DNA of 64,000 bases from Paraburkholderia phenazinium (GCF_900100735.1 NZ_FNCJ01000021.1:1-64000), one strand, 5' to 3'. Shown: positions 20,504 to 29,672, counted from the stretch's first letter. Numbers and translations are program-made. Notes: generated by a model not told the origin, from the sequence alone.

Positions 20504-21181
20504 ATGGCGTTGTCGCATATCCATCGTACGCATCGTTCAGGCTGGCTGCGCGCCGCAGTGCTCGGGGCCAATGACGGCGTGCTGTCGATGTCCGGGCTGA
20601 TGGTCGGGGTGGCCGCGGCGCAGACGCAGCCGCACGGCGTTCTGGTAGCGGGCGTGGCGGGCCTCGTCGCGGGGATGCTGTCGATGGCCGCCGGCGAATA
20701 TGTTTCGGTCAGTTCGCAGGCCGATATCGAGCGTGCCGACCTCGCAGTCGAGCAACAGTCCTTGCAAAACGAGTTTCCGCAGGAGCAGGCGGAGCTGGCC
20801 GACATCTATGTGCGGCGCGGCCTCGAACCGGAGCTGGCGCAACGTGTCGCCGTGCAACTGATGGCCTTTGACGCACTTGGCGCCCATGCGCGCGACGACA
20901 TAGGCATATCCGACGTGACCAGCGCGCGACCGATGATTGCGGCCATGACCTCGGCGTTGAGCTTCGCGAGCGGAGGCGCCGTGCCGCTCATTGCAGCGAC
21001 TTTGGCGACGCGGGCCGCGCTCATACCCGTCGTTGCGTCGGTTTCTCTGGTCCTACTGGCGTTGGTGGGCGCTCTCGCTGCGCAAATCGGTGGCGCACGG
21101 ATCCTGCCGGGCACGTTGCGGGTATTGGCCTGGGGTGCGCTCGCGATGAGTGTCACCGGCCTCGCGGGCAGACTGTTTTAG
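20504..21181 (+). CDS. VIT1/CCC1-family transporter
   Basis: 225 aa. The family opening HIHRTHRSGWLRAAVLGANDG and TM2 segment MLSMAAGEYVSVSSQ are diagnostic. Four to five hydrophobic segments are present. The central cytosolic helix region (LQNEFPQEQAELADIYVRRGL) is acidic, as in metal-binding loops of this family. It probably moves iron or manganese across the inner membrane. A vestige of a second VIT gene is found at 52217. Confidence 0.88.
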   Translation: MALSHIHRTHRSGWLRAAVLGANDGVLSMSGLMVGVAAAQTQPHGVLVAGVAGLVAGMLSMAAGEYVSVSSQADIERADLAVEQQSLQNEFPQEQAELADIYVRRGLEPELAQRVAVQLMAFDALGAHARDDIGISDVTSARPMIAAMTSALSFASGGAVPLIAATLATRAALIPVVASVSLVLLALVGALAAQIGGARILPGTLRVLAWGALAMSVTGLAGRLF

Positions 21182-21196
21182 CAGGAAGGAACCATC

Positions 21197-21682
21197 ATGT
21201 ATCAGAAGATTCTGTTGGCGGTAGACGGAAGCGACGCATCGAAACCAGCCGTAGAAGAGGCGTTCCGGATCGCAGCGGCCGCTCGCGCTCGCGTGCATGC
21301 CTTATACGTCGTAAGCAAATGGGGTGTCGCTCCGTATGCCGGCTACTATGAACCGGAAGCGCTCGGCGCAGTGCTGCGAGAAGACGGCCGGATCGCACTG
21401 GAAGCGGTGCGCGTGGCAATAGCCGAACGGAGAATTCCGGGCGCTATCGAAATCGACGAAACGCAGAGTGCGGCCGACGATATCCCAAGCTGTCTCGAAC
21501 GTTGCGCTCGACGGCAGAATGTCGATCTCATCGTAATGGGAACGCACGGCCGGCGCGGCGCGAGCAGAGTCCTGCTGGGCAGCGTGGCGGAGGGTTTGCT
21601 GCGCATCTCGACCTGTCCTGTGTTGCTTGTCCGCTCGGTGCATATCGATGCTGCGCAGGTTAGGCATGGTGGCCACGGTTAA
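21197..21682 (+). CDS. Universal stress protein (UspA family)
   Basis: 161 aa, 15 bases after the VIT-type gene, so co-transcribed with it. MYQKILLAVDGSDASKPAV and GTHGRRGASRVLLGSVAEG show the ATP-binding type. The GGAAGG sequence before the ATG is a good ribosome-binding site. It is closest in style to the USPs at 17478 and 38122. Confidence 0.92.
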   Translation: MYQKILLAVDGSDASKPAVEEAFRIAAAARARVHALYVVSKWGVAPYAGYYEPEALGAVLREDGRIALEAVRVAIAERRIPGAIEIDETQSAADDIPSCLERCARRQNVDLIVMGTHGRRGASRVLLGSVAEGLLRISTCPVLLVRSVHIDAAQVRHGGHG

Positions 21683-21755
21683 GCCCTTTCCACGGAAGGG
21701 CAGGTAGCGCTACTCGCGGACAGCGCCGCAACGTTCGGGCACTTCCGATGACGAA

Positions 21756-21775
21756 CCCGCCAGTCAGGAGGCGGG
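21756..21775. terminator. Hairpin between convergent USP and BON genes
   Basis: CCCGCC and GGCGGG form a 6-bp GC stem around an 8-base loop. Only a weak T-rich stretch follows on the plus strand (GTGTTGTC). Its position between two convergent genes supports a terminator. Confidence 0.35.
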
Positions 21776-21812
21776 GTGTTGTCGGAAACAGCTCGAATTC
21801 ATGGCGCGATAC

Positions 21813-22463
21813 TCAGTTGACGCTCAGTTGATCCACCACCCATCGGACACCTTTTGCGGCCCATGCCACGCCGCACACGGCGCGTTTTTCAGCCAACGAA
21901 TCGACCGTCCCGGTTAGCCTGACGACGCCGTCGTGTACATTCACGTTGACGTGCGCTGACTCGCGCTGTGCCCGCCGCTCCAGAGCCTTACCTATCTGCG
22001 TGCGGATATCGGTGGCAACCTCGGCTCCGCGCACAGTGATCTGATTGGCCAGGCCAACCACATCGCGCATGCGGCTCACAGCCGTTTCGGCCGCCTGGCG
22101 TTGATAGCCATGATCGACTTCCCCGCTGAGTGTGACGCAGCCGTGCTCCACGACCACCCGTATCGCGTTCTCCGGCACACCTTCCTGCCATTTCAAGGTC
22201 GACATGACCGCCGCGGCCAGATCTTCATCCGTGTGCTTCGAAGGCGAGGGCGGCCGCACGACGAGTTCCAGCACGATCGCGCGGCTGTTAGCAACACGCT
22301 GCGCGGCTTTCTGCGCGGCGAGTTTCTGGGCATAGCTCGACACCGAGCCCTCGAGTGTCACGATACGCCCATGAACCGTTACAGTGATATTGCGGGCATC
22401 GATGGCGGAATCCCACAGCAACTCCTGCTCGACGTCATGTTTGAGCGCCTCATCTGACTTCAT
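21813..22463 (-). CDS. Triple BON-domain protein
   Basis: 216 aa, start MKSDEALKHDVEQEL after GAGGAGA. Three BON repeats (about 10-70, 78-145, 150-215), each with the TVxGRIVTLEGSV-like strand and a conserved Gly. No signal peptide, so it is cytoplasmic, unlike OsmY. It shares the N-terminus and repeat plan with the genes at 25304 and 40260. BON domains bind membranes or phospholipids; function here is unknown. A perfect FNR box lies 80 bases upstream. Confidence 0.9.
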   Translation of the reverse strand: MKSDEALKHDVEQELLWDSAIDARNITVTVHGRIVTLEGSVSSYAQKLAAQKAAQRVANSRAIVLELVVRPPSPSKHTDEDLAAAVMSTLKWQEGVPENAIRVVVEHGCVTLSGEVDHGYQRQAAETAVSRMRDVVGLANQITVRGAEVATDIRTQIGKALERRAQRESAHVNVNVHDGVVRLTGTVDSLAEKRAVCGVAWAAKGVRWVVDQLSVN

Positions 22464-22542
22464 CTCTATCTCCTCGGGCAACGCATCCCGCAACCATGCG
22501 CGATGCACAGGTTATAGGGTCGCGCAGCGCACGCTAAATGTA

Positions 22543-22556
22543 TTGATACCAATCAA
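22543..22556 (-). promoter_or_regulatory. Perfect FNR-type box for BON gene
   Basis: TTGATACCAATCAA fits TTGAT-N4-ATCAA exactly. CCTATA or TATAAC 24-26 bases downstream on the minus strand are the best -10 candidates, slightly further than at other boxes. Confidence 0.78.
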
Positions 22557-22623
22557 TCACGCGCCGGTTAAAAACGTGCGGTTGCTATCGACGCGACTTT
22601 GGCCCGGACTGAGCATGATCGTA

Positions 22624-23640
22624 TCAATCGCGTCGCGGACGGAAAATCAACCAGGCGGCCAAGCTGGTCAACAACAGCGCGATCAGAGCTACGATCCAGA
22701 ATCCATGGTTGTCGTATTTCAAGGGTAAGCCACCTATGTTCATACCCAGCAAACCGGAGATCAGATTGACCGGCAACGCGATAACCGTAACCGCAGTGAG
22801 GATCAGCACGCTGCGATTGGTATGCTCTGCGACCCGGTCGGCGATTTCTTCTTCGAGCAACTTGATGCGCTCCTGAAGTCCGGCCATGTCGCGCAAGGTC
22901 AGAGAAAACTCCTCGGCGGACTGTCTGAGCGATTGGGCGTCTTCTTCTAGCACCCAGTGTGGCGGCCCGTTGACGAGGCGAAAAAGCGCAGCGGGTTCAG
23001 GTGCCAGCAGGCGGCGTAGGCGCACCAGATCGCGGCGAATGCCACCCAGACTCGAGCGGGTAGGCAGTCTGCCGGCAAGCAGCATTTCGTCCACCTCGTT
23101 GGCCGACTGCGCTGCCGCGCGCACAATGCCGATGAGTACGTCTGCCTGTTCCTGCAACAGATGGATCAGGAGAGCCATCGGGCTACGGAAGATTTCCCCA
23201 CCTTCGACGGCCTGTCTCAACTGACTGACTGAACGCAGTGGGGAACTGCGCACGCTAATCAGATAGCGAACGCCGACATTCACCCACAGCGTCGCCACCT
23301 TGAGCGGCTTGTTCCGCTCAAGGTCATACTCGACGTCGTTGAGTACCGCGATGAGGGTCTGGTGGACATGGATAATTCGTGTTGAGCGAGAACCTTCCCT
23401 AAGGGTATCCCCGAACGCTTCCGGTAGTTGCACATGTTGCAGCGGCCAACCTTCCAGCACGGTAGGAATGTCGTGAAAATGCAGCCAGATAAATTCTGTA
23501 CTGCCGTCGTCACGATGCTTCAACCATTCGATGGCTATGTTCACGTCGATCTCGCGGCCCACCCCGTTCTCGGAGAACAGATAGCCGCGGTCCAAAGGGA
23601 AATGATCGGTGGATTGCGCCGACAGAAGTTCGGTGGCCAT
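22624..23640 (-). CDS. CorA/ZntB-family metal transporter
   Basis: 338 aa. A large N-terminal cytosolic domain is followed by two C-terminal membrane segments. The first ends in the family G-M-N motif (SGLLGMNIGGLP) and the second ends near the C-terminus (ALIALLLTSLAAWLIF). The sequence resembles ZntB more than CorA, suggesting Zn2+ uptake, but metal choice is an inference. Its start codon abuts the stop of the ChaB-like gene. Confidence 0.88.
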   Translation of the reverse strand: MATELLSAQSTDHFPLDRGYLFSENGVGREIDVNIAIEWLKHRDDGSTEFIWLHFHDIPTVLEGWPLQHVQLPEAFGDTLREGSRSTRIIHVHQTLIAVLNDVEYDLERNKPLKVATLWVNVGVRYLISVRSSPLRSVSQLRQAVEGGEIFRSPMALLIHLLQEQADVLIGIVRAAAQSANEVDEMLLAGRLPTRSSLGGIRRDLVRLRRLLAPEPAALFRLVNGPPHWVLEEDAQSLRQSAEEFSLTLRDMAGLQERIKLLEEEIADRVAEHTNRSVLILTAVTVIALPVNLISGLLGMNIGGLPLKYDNHGFWIVALIALLLTSLAAWLIFRPRRD

Positions 23641-23874
23641 TCAATCCTCCATCCCGCGGGGGACATGGTCCCATGGCACCCACGTGCCGGCTTGCTTGAC
23701 ATAGGAGCGCTTGACGGCAGCCCACGCAATCCGATGGGCGATTTCTTCCTGACGCGACTCTCCGGCATGCGCTGCATAGGCATGGTTGAACGCGTTGCGA
23801 TAGATGTCTTGTGCGTGTTCGGGAAGATGATTGCGTACGGGCGCAGGCAGATCGGCATTGAAAGAGTAGGGCAT
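23641..23874 (-). CDS. ChaB-family small protein
   Basis: 77 aa. The ChaB signature is clear: PAPVRNHLPEHAQDIYRNAFNHAY and EEIAHRIAWAAVKRSYVK. ChaB was named for a link to a cation/proton antiporter; its role is unclear. The stop codon directly touches the ATG of the ZntB-like gene, so the two are translationally coupled. The unknown gene at 24537 lies 45 bases upstream in the same direction. Confidence 0.88.
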   Translation of the reverse strand: MPYSFNADLPAPVRNHLPEHAQDIYRNAFNHAYAAHAGESRQEEIAHRIAWAAVKRSYVKQAGTWVPWDHVPRGMED

Positions 23875-23919
23875 CGCTGTTCAGGAAAGAGCAAGTGGAC
23901 CGTCTCGCGGAGTCAGCCG

Positions 23920-24537
23920 TCAGTCGTTCGGCTTGCGCAGGGCATCGCGAAACTGCTTGAGACGGCCCTGATATTGCTCGGACTCGCCATAGACCAGAAA
24001 GCGTTGATACCTCGCGTGCGTACCGAGCACCTTGTGAGCGTGCTTGATCGGGCACCAGTACTGTTCGGTGCGAGCGGCGATCTCGGTGGCATAGGCGATC
24101 AGCCCATTGCCATATTCGCAGTATGCGCAGTGAAATCTTTCCATCACGTTCAGATATCGCAATTGCCAGCGGTCCATCACAATGTAGTCGGCGCGCCTGA
24201 CTTTCACCATGCCGTAGATCGGAAAGCAAATCGTCTGGTAAAGCGAGATGCAGATGTCGAGAAATGCCAGGGGAATAATCAGCCCGTAGATAAACGGCGC
24301 GGCGACAAAGTTCAGCGGCGCGCTGTCAAGCAGCCACCGGCCGATGCTGGTTTTCGACTCCCGATGAAGCTTTCTGACCGCCTCGTCGAACTCCACCCGT
24401 TTGCCGCTTACCCGATAGAACAGCCTGGTTTCCTGTTGATGCAACTCGGCTCTCAGGTCATCTTCCAATGTGCTGATCTGATTCAGGATATGCTGGATTT
24501 TCTTATCCACACCGACTCCGCCGGATTGAACAATCAT
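23920..24537 (-). CDS. Unknown membrane-associated protein with a C-x2-C motif
   Basis: 205 aa from the ATG at 24537. An upstream ATG at 24582 has a better ribosome-binding site but would lie at or before the transcription start predicted from the FNR-type box, so I prefer the shorter form. The protein has an N-terminal helical part, a hydrophobic hairpin (NFVAAPFIYGLIIPLAFLD and following), and a segment FHCAYCEYGNG followed 20 residues later by YWCPIKH, a possible metal or redox site. I know the general type as a widespread proteobacterial hypothetical. It begins a unit with chaB and the ZntB-like gene. Confidence 0.7.
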   Translation of the reverse strand: MIVQSGGVGVDKKIQHILNQISTLEDDLRAELHQQETRLFYRVSGKRVEFDEAVRKLHRESKTSIGRWLLDSAPLNFVAAPFIYGLIIPLAFLDICISLYQTICFPIYGMVKVRRADYIVMDRWQLRYLNVMERFHCAYCEYGNGLIAYATEIAARTEQYWCPIKHAHKVLGTHARYQRFLVYGESEQYQGRLKQFRDALRKPND

Positions 24538-24607
24538 GGCAATACGTGTGCCCAACGAACCGATAACGCCATCATGGTTCATTGGACTCCGCAACGAGCA
24601 GTGGTGA

Positions 24608-24621
24608 TTGATCTGAATCAA
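24608..24621 (-). promoter_or_regulatory. Perfect FNR-type box for the 24537-chaB-zntB unit
   Basis: TTGATCTGAATCAA, exact consensus. TCCAAT lies 21 bases downstream on the minus strand, giving a start near 24573. Confidence 0.78.
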
Positions 24622-24705
24622 CCACAGTGTTGTTTCAGACCGGAACAAATGCAACCGCGGCATGAGCTTGGTGAGCCAGTCAAATGACGGCGCCCTTGTC
24701 CTAAG

Positions 24706-24719
24706 TTGATCCTGATCAT
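24706..24719 (+). promoter_or_regulatory. FNR-type box for the 96-aa gene
   Basis: TTGATCCTGATCAT, one mismatch. CAGAAT lies 22 bases downstream, predicting a start near 24754, which is past the first in-frame ATG (24746). Confidence 0.65.
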
Positions 24720-24796
24720 GCAACACCCCGAACGTTCACCTCAGAATGTCTCTTAAAACCCCAAACTGCCAAACGGGACAAAAGGAGGCCGCAGCC

Positions 24797-25087
24797 GTGT
24801 CCGCATTCTGTCAGTTGGAGCGAGAACTCGCCCACATTTCTGCAATGATTGTCCTGCTGCGGGACCGCATGCCACTGGACACGAAAAGCCCAGTCATGGA
24901 CCCTGCCTACTGGCGCGCCAGAATTCGGAACGCGGCTACGCAAGCTACGCTGGACGGTGTGTTGCAGCAGCGAGTTATCGATCTGATCGCGCAGCTCGAT
25001 GCAATTCCGGGCGCACCGGCCAGCAGGATGCGCAAGCAGAGACGATCTCGTGCCAAGTCTCGAGTGGTGCAAAAGCGGGATGAGTGA
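24797..25087 (+). CDS. Small protein of unknown function (96 aa, GTG start)
   Basis: The GTG at 24797 follows AAAGGAGG by 8 bases. The in-frame ATG at 24746 has no such site and would precede the predicted transcript. The protein is helical in the first 70 residues (CQLERELAHISAMIVLLRDR, TLDGVLQQRVIDLIAQLDAI) with a strongly basic tail (RKQRRSRAKSR). A nucleic-acid-binding tail is possible. No family recognised. Confidence 0.65.
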   Translation: MSAFCQLERELAHISAMIVLLRDRMPLDTKSPVMDPAYWRARIRNAATQATLDGVLQQRVIDLIAQLDAIPGAPASRMRKQRRSRAKSRVVQKRDE

Positions 25088-25148
25088 AGCTGCCAGCTTG
25101 CTAAGCGCTTGATTCTTCCATCAGGCCCCATCTTGCCCTACAGCACGG

Positions 25149-25162
25149 TTGACCTCGATCAA
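25149..25162 (+). promoter_or_regulatory. FNR-type promoter for second BON gene
   Basis: TTGACCTCGATCAA, one mismatch, then TAGGCT after 21 bases (25184-25189). Predicted start near 25197, leader about 107 bases. Confidence 0.72.
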
Positions 25163-25303
25163 TTGCTTTGCGTGACTTCGCACTAGGCTGGGCACGTGAT
25201 GCATTCTGACCCGGCAGGTGCGGGTTCTCCCGTGAATGCTGCGCTCAACCAGCATCGCGTTGACGCCATGGCGCAATCGGCGAACATTTCGGAGGACATT
25301 TTC

Positions 25304-25987
25304 ATGAAATCGGACAGTCAACTGAAGCAGGAAGTGGAGGAAGAACTGATGGGCAATGCTGCCGTCGATGCGACCGGGATAGGCGTTGCCGTGGCAGACG
25401 GCATCGTCACCCTCAGCGGGCACGTCCCAGACTATGCAAAGAAAGTCGCTGCCGAGAAATGCGCATTCAGAGTCGCCGGAGTAGTCGCGGTGGTACTGAA
25501 TATCGACGTGCATCTTCACGAGTCCGAGCAGCGGACCAACGAGGATATCGCGTTGAGCGTGAGCGCGGTCCTCAACTGGATAGCCGGCCTCGAGGAGAAC
25601 ACGATCAAGATCAAGGTCGAGAAAGGGTGGGTGACACTGAGCGGTGAAGTCGCCGATGGCTACCGCAGCCGTATCGCCGAGAAAAACATCATTCACATGC
25701 GCGGCGTAACTGGCCTGACAAACAACATCAGGATCAGTGGCTCGGCATCTCCACTCGACATCGGGTACAACATCCGCAAAGCCATTCAGCGTCATACCGA
25801 TCGTGAGTTGAAGCATGTGAGTGTTGAAGTCGACGACGGTCAAGTCATCCTGTCGGGGCATATCAGTTCGTCCATTGAGCGGTCAATCGTGTCCGGTGCA
25901 GCGCGCTCAACGCCCGGTGTAAGGGTTGTCGTCGATCGCCTCGTCATCGACTCTGGACGAGGCGAAGTACCTGATAGGTACGTTTAA
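25304..25987 (+). CDS. Triple BON-domain protein
   Basis: 227 aa. Start MKSDSQLKQEVEEEL is chosen for its match to the paralogues and the GGAGG 8 bases upstream. Three BON repeats are visible; the middle one holds KIKVEKGWVTLSGEV. It carries about ten extra residues at the C-terminus compared with its paralogues. No signal peptide. Its TAA stop shares the TTAA palindrome with the stop of the convergent acyl-CoA ligase. Confidence 0.9.
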   Translation: MKSDSQLKQEVEEELMGNAAVDATGIGVAVADGIVTLSGHVPDYAKKVAAEKCAFRVAGVVAVVLNIDVHLHESEQRTNEDIALSVSAVLNWIAGLEENTIKIKVEKGWVTLSGEVADGYRSRIAEKNIIHMRGVTGLTNNIRISGSASPLDIGYNIRKAIQRHTDRELKHVSVEVDDGQVILSGHISSSIERSIVSGAARSTPGVRVVVDRLVIDSGRGEVPDRYV

Positions 25988-27819
25988 TTCTCGTAAACCT
26001 GTTCGATTTCGTCGGCGAAATGCGCCGCCAGATTGTTTCGTTTGAGCTTTAACGTCGGGGTCAATAATGTGTTCTCGATCGACCACGGTTCAAGCGAGAG
26101 AATCACTGCACGCGGTTGCGCGTAGTAGGGGAAGTCGCGGGTAAGTTTCCGGATGCGCATGCAAACGGTTTCTCGCGCGGCGCGGGAATTCAAGCTGGCT
26201 GGATCCATGGGATCAAGTTCCAGTTTCGCGGTCAATTGGCTCCAATAGGCGTTAGTGAGAACAACGACGCAACTGATGAACTGGCGGTTGTCGCCAAATG
26301 CGTAAGCTTGCTCGAATGAGCTGTCGGCCAGGATGGCCAGCTCCAGGTCGACCGGCGCAATTTTCTCACCGGTCGACGTGACGATGATTTCCTTGAGGCG
26401 ACCCAGGATGCGGATACGACCCGCTTCAATCGTTGCCTGATCGCCGGTGCGCAACCAGCCATCGACAAACGACCTGGCGGTATCGTCATCACGCTTCCAA
26501 TAACCGCGCATGACGTTTGGGCCGCGAACCTGCAGTTCCTTGTTCTCGCCTATGCGCACTTCGACGCCTGTGAGTGGCCGGCCCACTGTCGCCGGATCGT
26601 TGTCCTGGAGCGCGTTGACCGCCACGACGGGAGACGTTTCGGTCATCCCGTATCCCTGGACGACGGGCACACCAAGACCGAGAAAGCAGCGTGCAATCTG
26701 CTGCGACAGGGGAGCCCCGCCGCTCACGGTTAAGCGCAGCCGCCCGCCAAACTGGTTCTGCACTGGCCGCGCGACCAAGGCGTTCAACCAAGGCCAGGCG
26801 CACGCATCCACGATTGCTCGCATAGCGCCTCCATCCGCGAAGCCGTGCATACGAACAAAGCGGCGCCAACCAACCGCTTGCGCCGCGTCAAACAGCCAGG
26901 ATTTCACTGCCGACTTCGCTACTGAGGCTTCGATGCCGGCAAACACGCGTTCATAAATGCGCGGCACCGAGATCAGGATCGTGGGCTTTACGGTCCTGAG
27001 ATCCTCGGATAACTGCTTGACCGTGCGCGCGAACGCGACGCAGGACCCCGTTGCGATCGGCAGGTAGTACCCGGCCGTTCTTTCGAAGGTGTGTGACAAA
27101 GGCAGGAACGACAGGAAAACATCGCTCTCCCGGGGAGCAATCCGCTGCAGCGCGGCCTTGATGTTGGATACCACGTTTTCATGGGTGAGCATCACACCTT
27201 TGGGCTTGCCTGTCGTTCCCGACGTATAAACCAATGCGGCAAGATCGTCCGCGGCGACATGCCGCGGATCCCGAGTCGACGCAGTAGCAGTGGCACTGGC
27301 TAACCATTCCTCCATGGTTAGCACGGGCAGCTCCCCGGTCATAGCCTTTCCGGGTAGCTCCCTCGTGAGCGCCACCACTTGTCGCAACGAGGGCAGAGAC
27401 ACACCTGTGCCGGCAATGGCCTGCCATTGAGTATCCGAGGCTGCCACCAACAAAGACGCATCGCTGTCGTTCAAGATGTAAGCAATGCTGGTGGGATTGT
27501 CTAGCGCATGCATCGGCACGGGGACATACCCAAGCGCGAGCGCTGCCTGGTCGAGGCAAACGGCATGCAGTCCGTTGGGTAGCAGAATAGCGATCCGCAC
27601 ACCACGCGGTAATCCCAAACCTGAGAGTAATGTCACAAGCCGCGCGACGCGCTCACCCGCATCGTGCCACGTGAAGCTGGCCCACTGCGCGGTTATATCA
27701 TCGTACTGTCGATAGGCCTCCGTCTCCGGGGTTAGGGCTACGCGCCAGGCAAAAAGCGCCGGGAGCGTGCGGACAGTCGAGAGATCCGACAACCGTGGGG
27801 ACTCGAGTTGAGTGGCCAT
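25984..27819 (-). CDS. Long-chain acyl-CoA synthetase (AMP-forming ligase)
   Basis: 611 aa from MATQLESPRL. The AMP-binding motif YTSGTTGKPKGVMLTHEN, the VQGYGMTETSP motif and GWLRTGDQATIEAGRIRILGR (given in part) show an intact adenylating enzyme of the FadD/long-chain type. It activates fatty acids to acyl-CoA, for beta-oxidation or membrane-lipid recycling. The start is 76 bases after the UbiB-like gene in the same direction, so it is probably the last gene of the DUF3300 unit. Confidence 0.9.
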   Translation of the reverse strand: MATQLESPRLSDLSTVRTLPALFAWRVALTPETEAYRQYDDITAQWASFTWHDAGERVARLVTLLSGLGLPRGVRIAILLPNGLHAVCLDQAALALGYVPVPMHALDNPTSIAYILNDSDASLLVAASDTQWQAIAGTGVSLPSLRQVVALTRELPGKAMTGELPVLTMEEWLASATATASTRDPRHVAADDLAALVYTSGTTGKPKGVMLTHENVVSNIKAALQRIAPRESDVFLSFLPLSHTFERTAGYYLPIATGSCVAFARTVKQLSEDLRTVKPTILISVPRIYERVFAGIEASVAKSAVKSWLFDAAQAVGWRRFVRMHGFADGGAMRAIVDACAWPWLNALVARPVQNQFGGRLRLTVSGGAPLSQQIARCFLGLGVPVVQGYGMTETSPVVAVNALQDNDPATVGRPLTGVEVRIGENKELQVRGPNVMRGYWKRDDDTARSFVDGWLRTGDQATIEAGRIRILGRLKEIIVTSTGEKIAPVDLELAILADSSFEQAYAFGDNRQFISCVVVLTNAYWSQLTAKLELDPMDPASLNSRAARETVCMRIRKLTRDFPYYAQPRAVILSLEPWSIENTLLTPTLKLKRNNLAAHFADEIEQVYEN

Positions 27820-27870
27820 TTCACTCTCACAATCTGATACGTTTGATGATCGTTGCCACGACCGTGGCGT

Positions 27871-27908
27871 GCCCTTCATGTACCGTCGTGCCCTTCATGT
27901 ACCGTCGT
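27871..27908. repeat. Tandem 19-bp duplication at the end of the UbiB-like gene
   Basis: GCCCTTCATGTACCGTCGT occurs twice in direct succession (27871-27889 and 27890-27908). The second copy contains the stop codon of the UbiB-like gene; the first copy repeats that stop context just downstream. Confidence 0.85.
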
Positions 27909-29637
27909 CACTCACCCGTCCGGATCTGCGCACCGACACCAGCAGCCAGATGGCGCCCAGAACCGCGCCGACGAAACCGAACAGTCCGAACACTGGCAGG
28001 CCCAGCAAGGCCGGTCCACCCGACACGGTCATCACAATGGACGAGCCTACGATTAAGGCGGCGACGACGATACCGATAGTCAGCCGGCTGACTGCACGGT
28101 CCAGTCGATCGCTCACCTGTACGAGGCGCGGGACGTCGACGTGGATTTCGAGTCGTCCTCGGCGCGCGGCCCGCAGCAACCGGGACAGATCCCGCGGCAA
28201 GCTCGCCAGCAGCGCGAGCGTGTCCCCACCCGCGCGCCATCCACGACGCAGCAGGGCGGCGGGCATAAAGCGGGCGCGCGCAGCGCGTTCAAGCACAGGC
28301 ATAAGTTCCTGCCCCATATCGAACCCCGGATCGAGCTCACGCCCCATACCCTCCAGGGTGATGAAGGCCTTGACCAGCAACGACAAATCAGGGGGTAGCA
28401 TCAAGTGATGCCGGCGCAAGATCGCCACCAGATCGGACAGCATGGCGGCGAGGTGGAATTGTTTGAGCAGCGCGCGGCGATAGCGGTCGACGAACGAGTC
28501 AATGTCCTGTACCAGTTCGGCTTCGTCCGTCACGTTCTCGCCAGTCCAGTCAAGCAACACATCGGCCACCTGTCGGGGCTGATTCTTGAACACACCCAAA
28601 AGCAGGCTCAGCAACTGGTCGCGGCGCTCTTCGGTGAGGTGGCCAACCATTCCGAAATCGACGAAGGCGATCCGGTTATCCTGTAGATAGAAAACGTTGC
28701 CGGGATGCGGATCGGCGTGAAACAGACCGTCGTCGACGATCATTTTCAGCACGGCGCAGGCGCCGCGCCGAGCGAGGAGGCTGGTGTCCAACCCGGTCTG
28801 CCGGACAGCAAGCAGATTTGTCCCGGGAATGCCTTCAATGCGGTCTTGCACGCAGACCCGCTCGGTGGTCCATTGCCAGTAAATGCGCGGAATAACGATC
28901 ACGGACGGTGGGACCGCCCCCGCGATCGTAGACCCTGGTGTATCGGCATCGGTGTAGCCGACAAAATTTTCGGCGATGCGCTCGGCGTTGCGGCACTCTT
29001 CTGCGAGATCGAGTTCACGTCGCAGCGACTGCGAGAATTGACGCACGACTTCATGCGGGCGGAAGGCGCGTAGTTCGGGGCTTTGCGCCTCAGCGATCTG
29101 CGTCGCATGCGCTAACAGGCGCAAATCCGACTCGACTATAGAGCGAATGCCTGGGCGGCGCACCTTGATCACCACTGGCGTGCCGTCTTCCAGAGTTGCG
29201 ATATAAACCTGCGCAATCGATGCCGCGGCGAGCGGCTGCGGATCGAATCCGGCGAACACCGTCTCCGGTGACGCGCCCAGATCCTCGATGAGTTGCTGCT
29301 GAACCGCCTCCCACGGCGACGGCGGGGCGTGGTCATGCAGCTTGCCGAACTCGGTGATCCACTCTAGTTCGAACAGATCGACCCGGGTTGCAAGAACCTG
29401 GCCGAGTTTGACGAAGGTCGGCCCGAGATCTTCGAGCGCCCGTCTCACACGCTCGGGCGGAGCCATGTGCGCGTACGCTTGGGTGTCGTGCCAGTGTAGA
29501 ACACGACCGGCCCGCTCAAGTGCGTCGGCCAGGCCGATCCGTCGCACCATGTCGCCAAAGCCGTAACGCACGAGGATCGCACCGATGTCGTGCAGACGTC
29601 GAATGTCGCGCACGGAACTCATCGCTTCCCAGAGCAT
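27895..29637 (-). CDS. ABC1/UbiB-AarF family atypical kinase
   Basis: 580 aa. The conserved ABC1 motifs are present: the Ala-rich loop PLAAASIAQVY, VVIKVRRPGI with the Lys, the HADPHPGN catalytic loop and VDFGMVG. Two hydrophobic segments close the protein (about 505-570). UbiB proteins assist ubiquinone biosynthesis or lipid transport and are membrane-bound ATPases. This is unlikely to be the housekeeping UbiB because it is not with ubiquinone genes. The start at 29637 has AGGA upstream; an ATG at 29622 is an alternative. Confidence 0.88.
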   Translation of the reverse strand: MLWEAMSSVRDIRRLHDIGAILVRYGFGDMVRRIGLADALERAGRVLHWHDTQAYAHMAPPERVRRALEDLGPTFVKLGQVLATRVDLFELEWITEFGKLHDHAPPSPWEAVQQQLIEDLGASPETVFAGFDPQPLAAASIAQVYIATLEDGTPVVIKVRRPGIRSIVESDLRLLAHATQIAEAQSPELRAFRPHEVVRQFSQSLRRELDLAEECRNAERIAENFVGYTDADTPGSTIAGAVPPSVIVIPRIYWQWTTERVCVQDRIEGIPGTNLLAVRQTGLDTSLLARRGACAVLKMIVDDGLFHADPHPGNVFYLQDNRIAFVDFGMVGHLTEERRDQLLSLLLGVFKNQPRQVADVLLDWTGENVTDEAELVQDIDSFVDRYRRALLKQFHLAAMLSDLVAILRRHHLMLPPDLSLLVKAFITLEGMGRELDPGFDMGQELMPVLERAARARFMPAALLRRGWRAGGDTLALLASLPRDLSRLLRAARRGRLEIHVDVPRLVQVSDRLDRAVSRLTIGIVVAALIVGSSIVMTVSGGPALLGLPVFGLFGFVGAVLGAIWLLVSVRRSGRVSDDGT

Positions 29638-29672
29638 AAGCGGTCCTGTTTCACGCTAGCGAGGCAGCCGTT

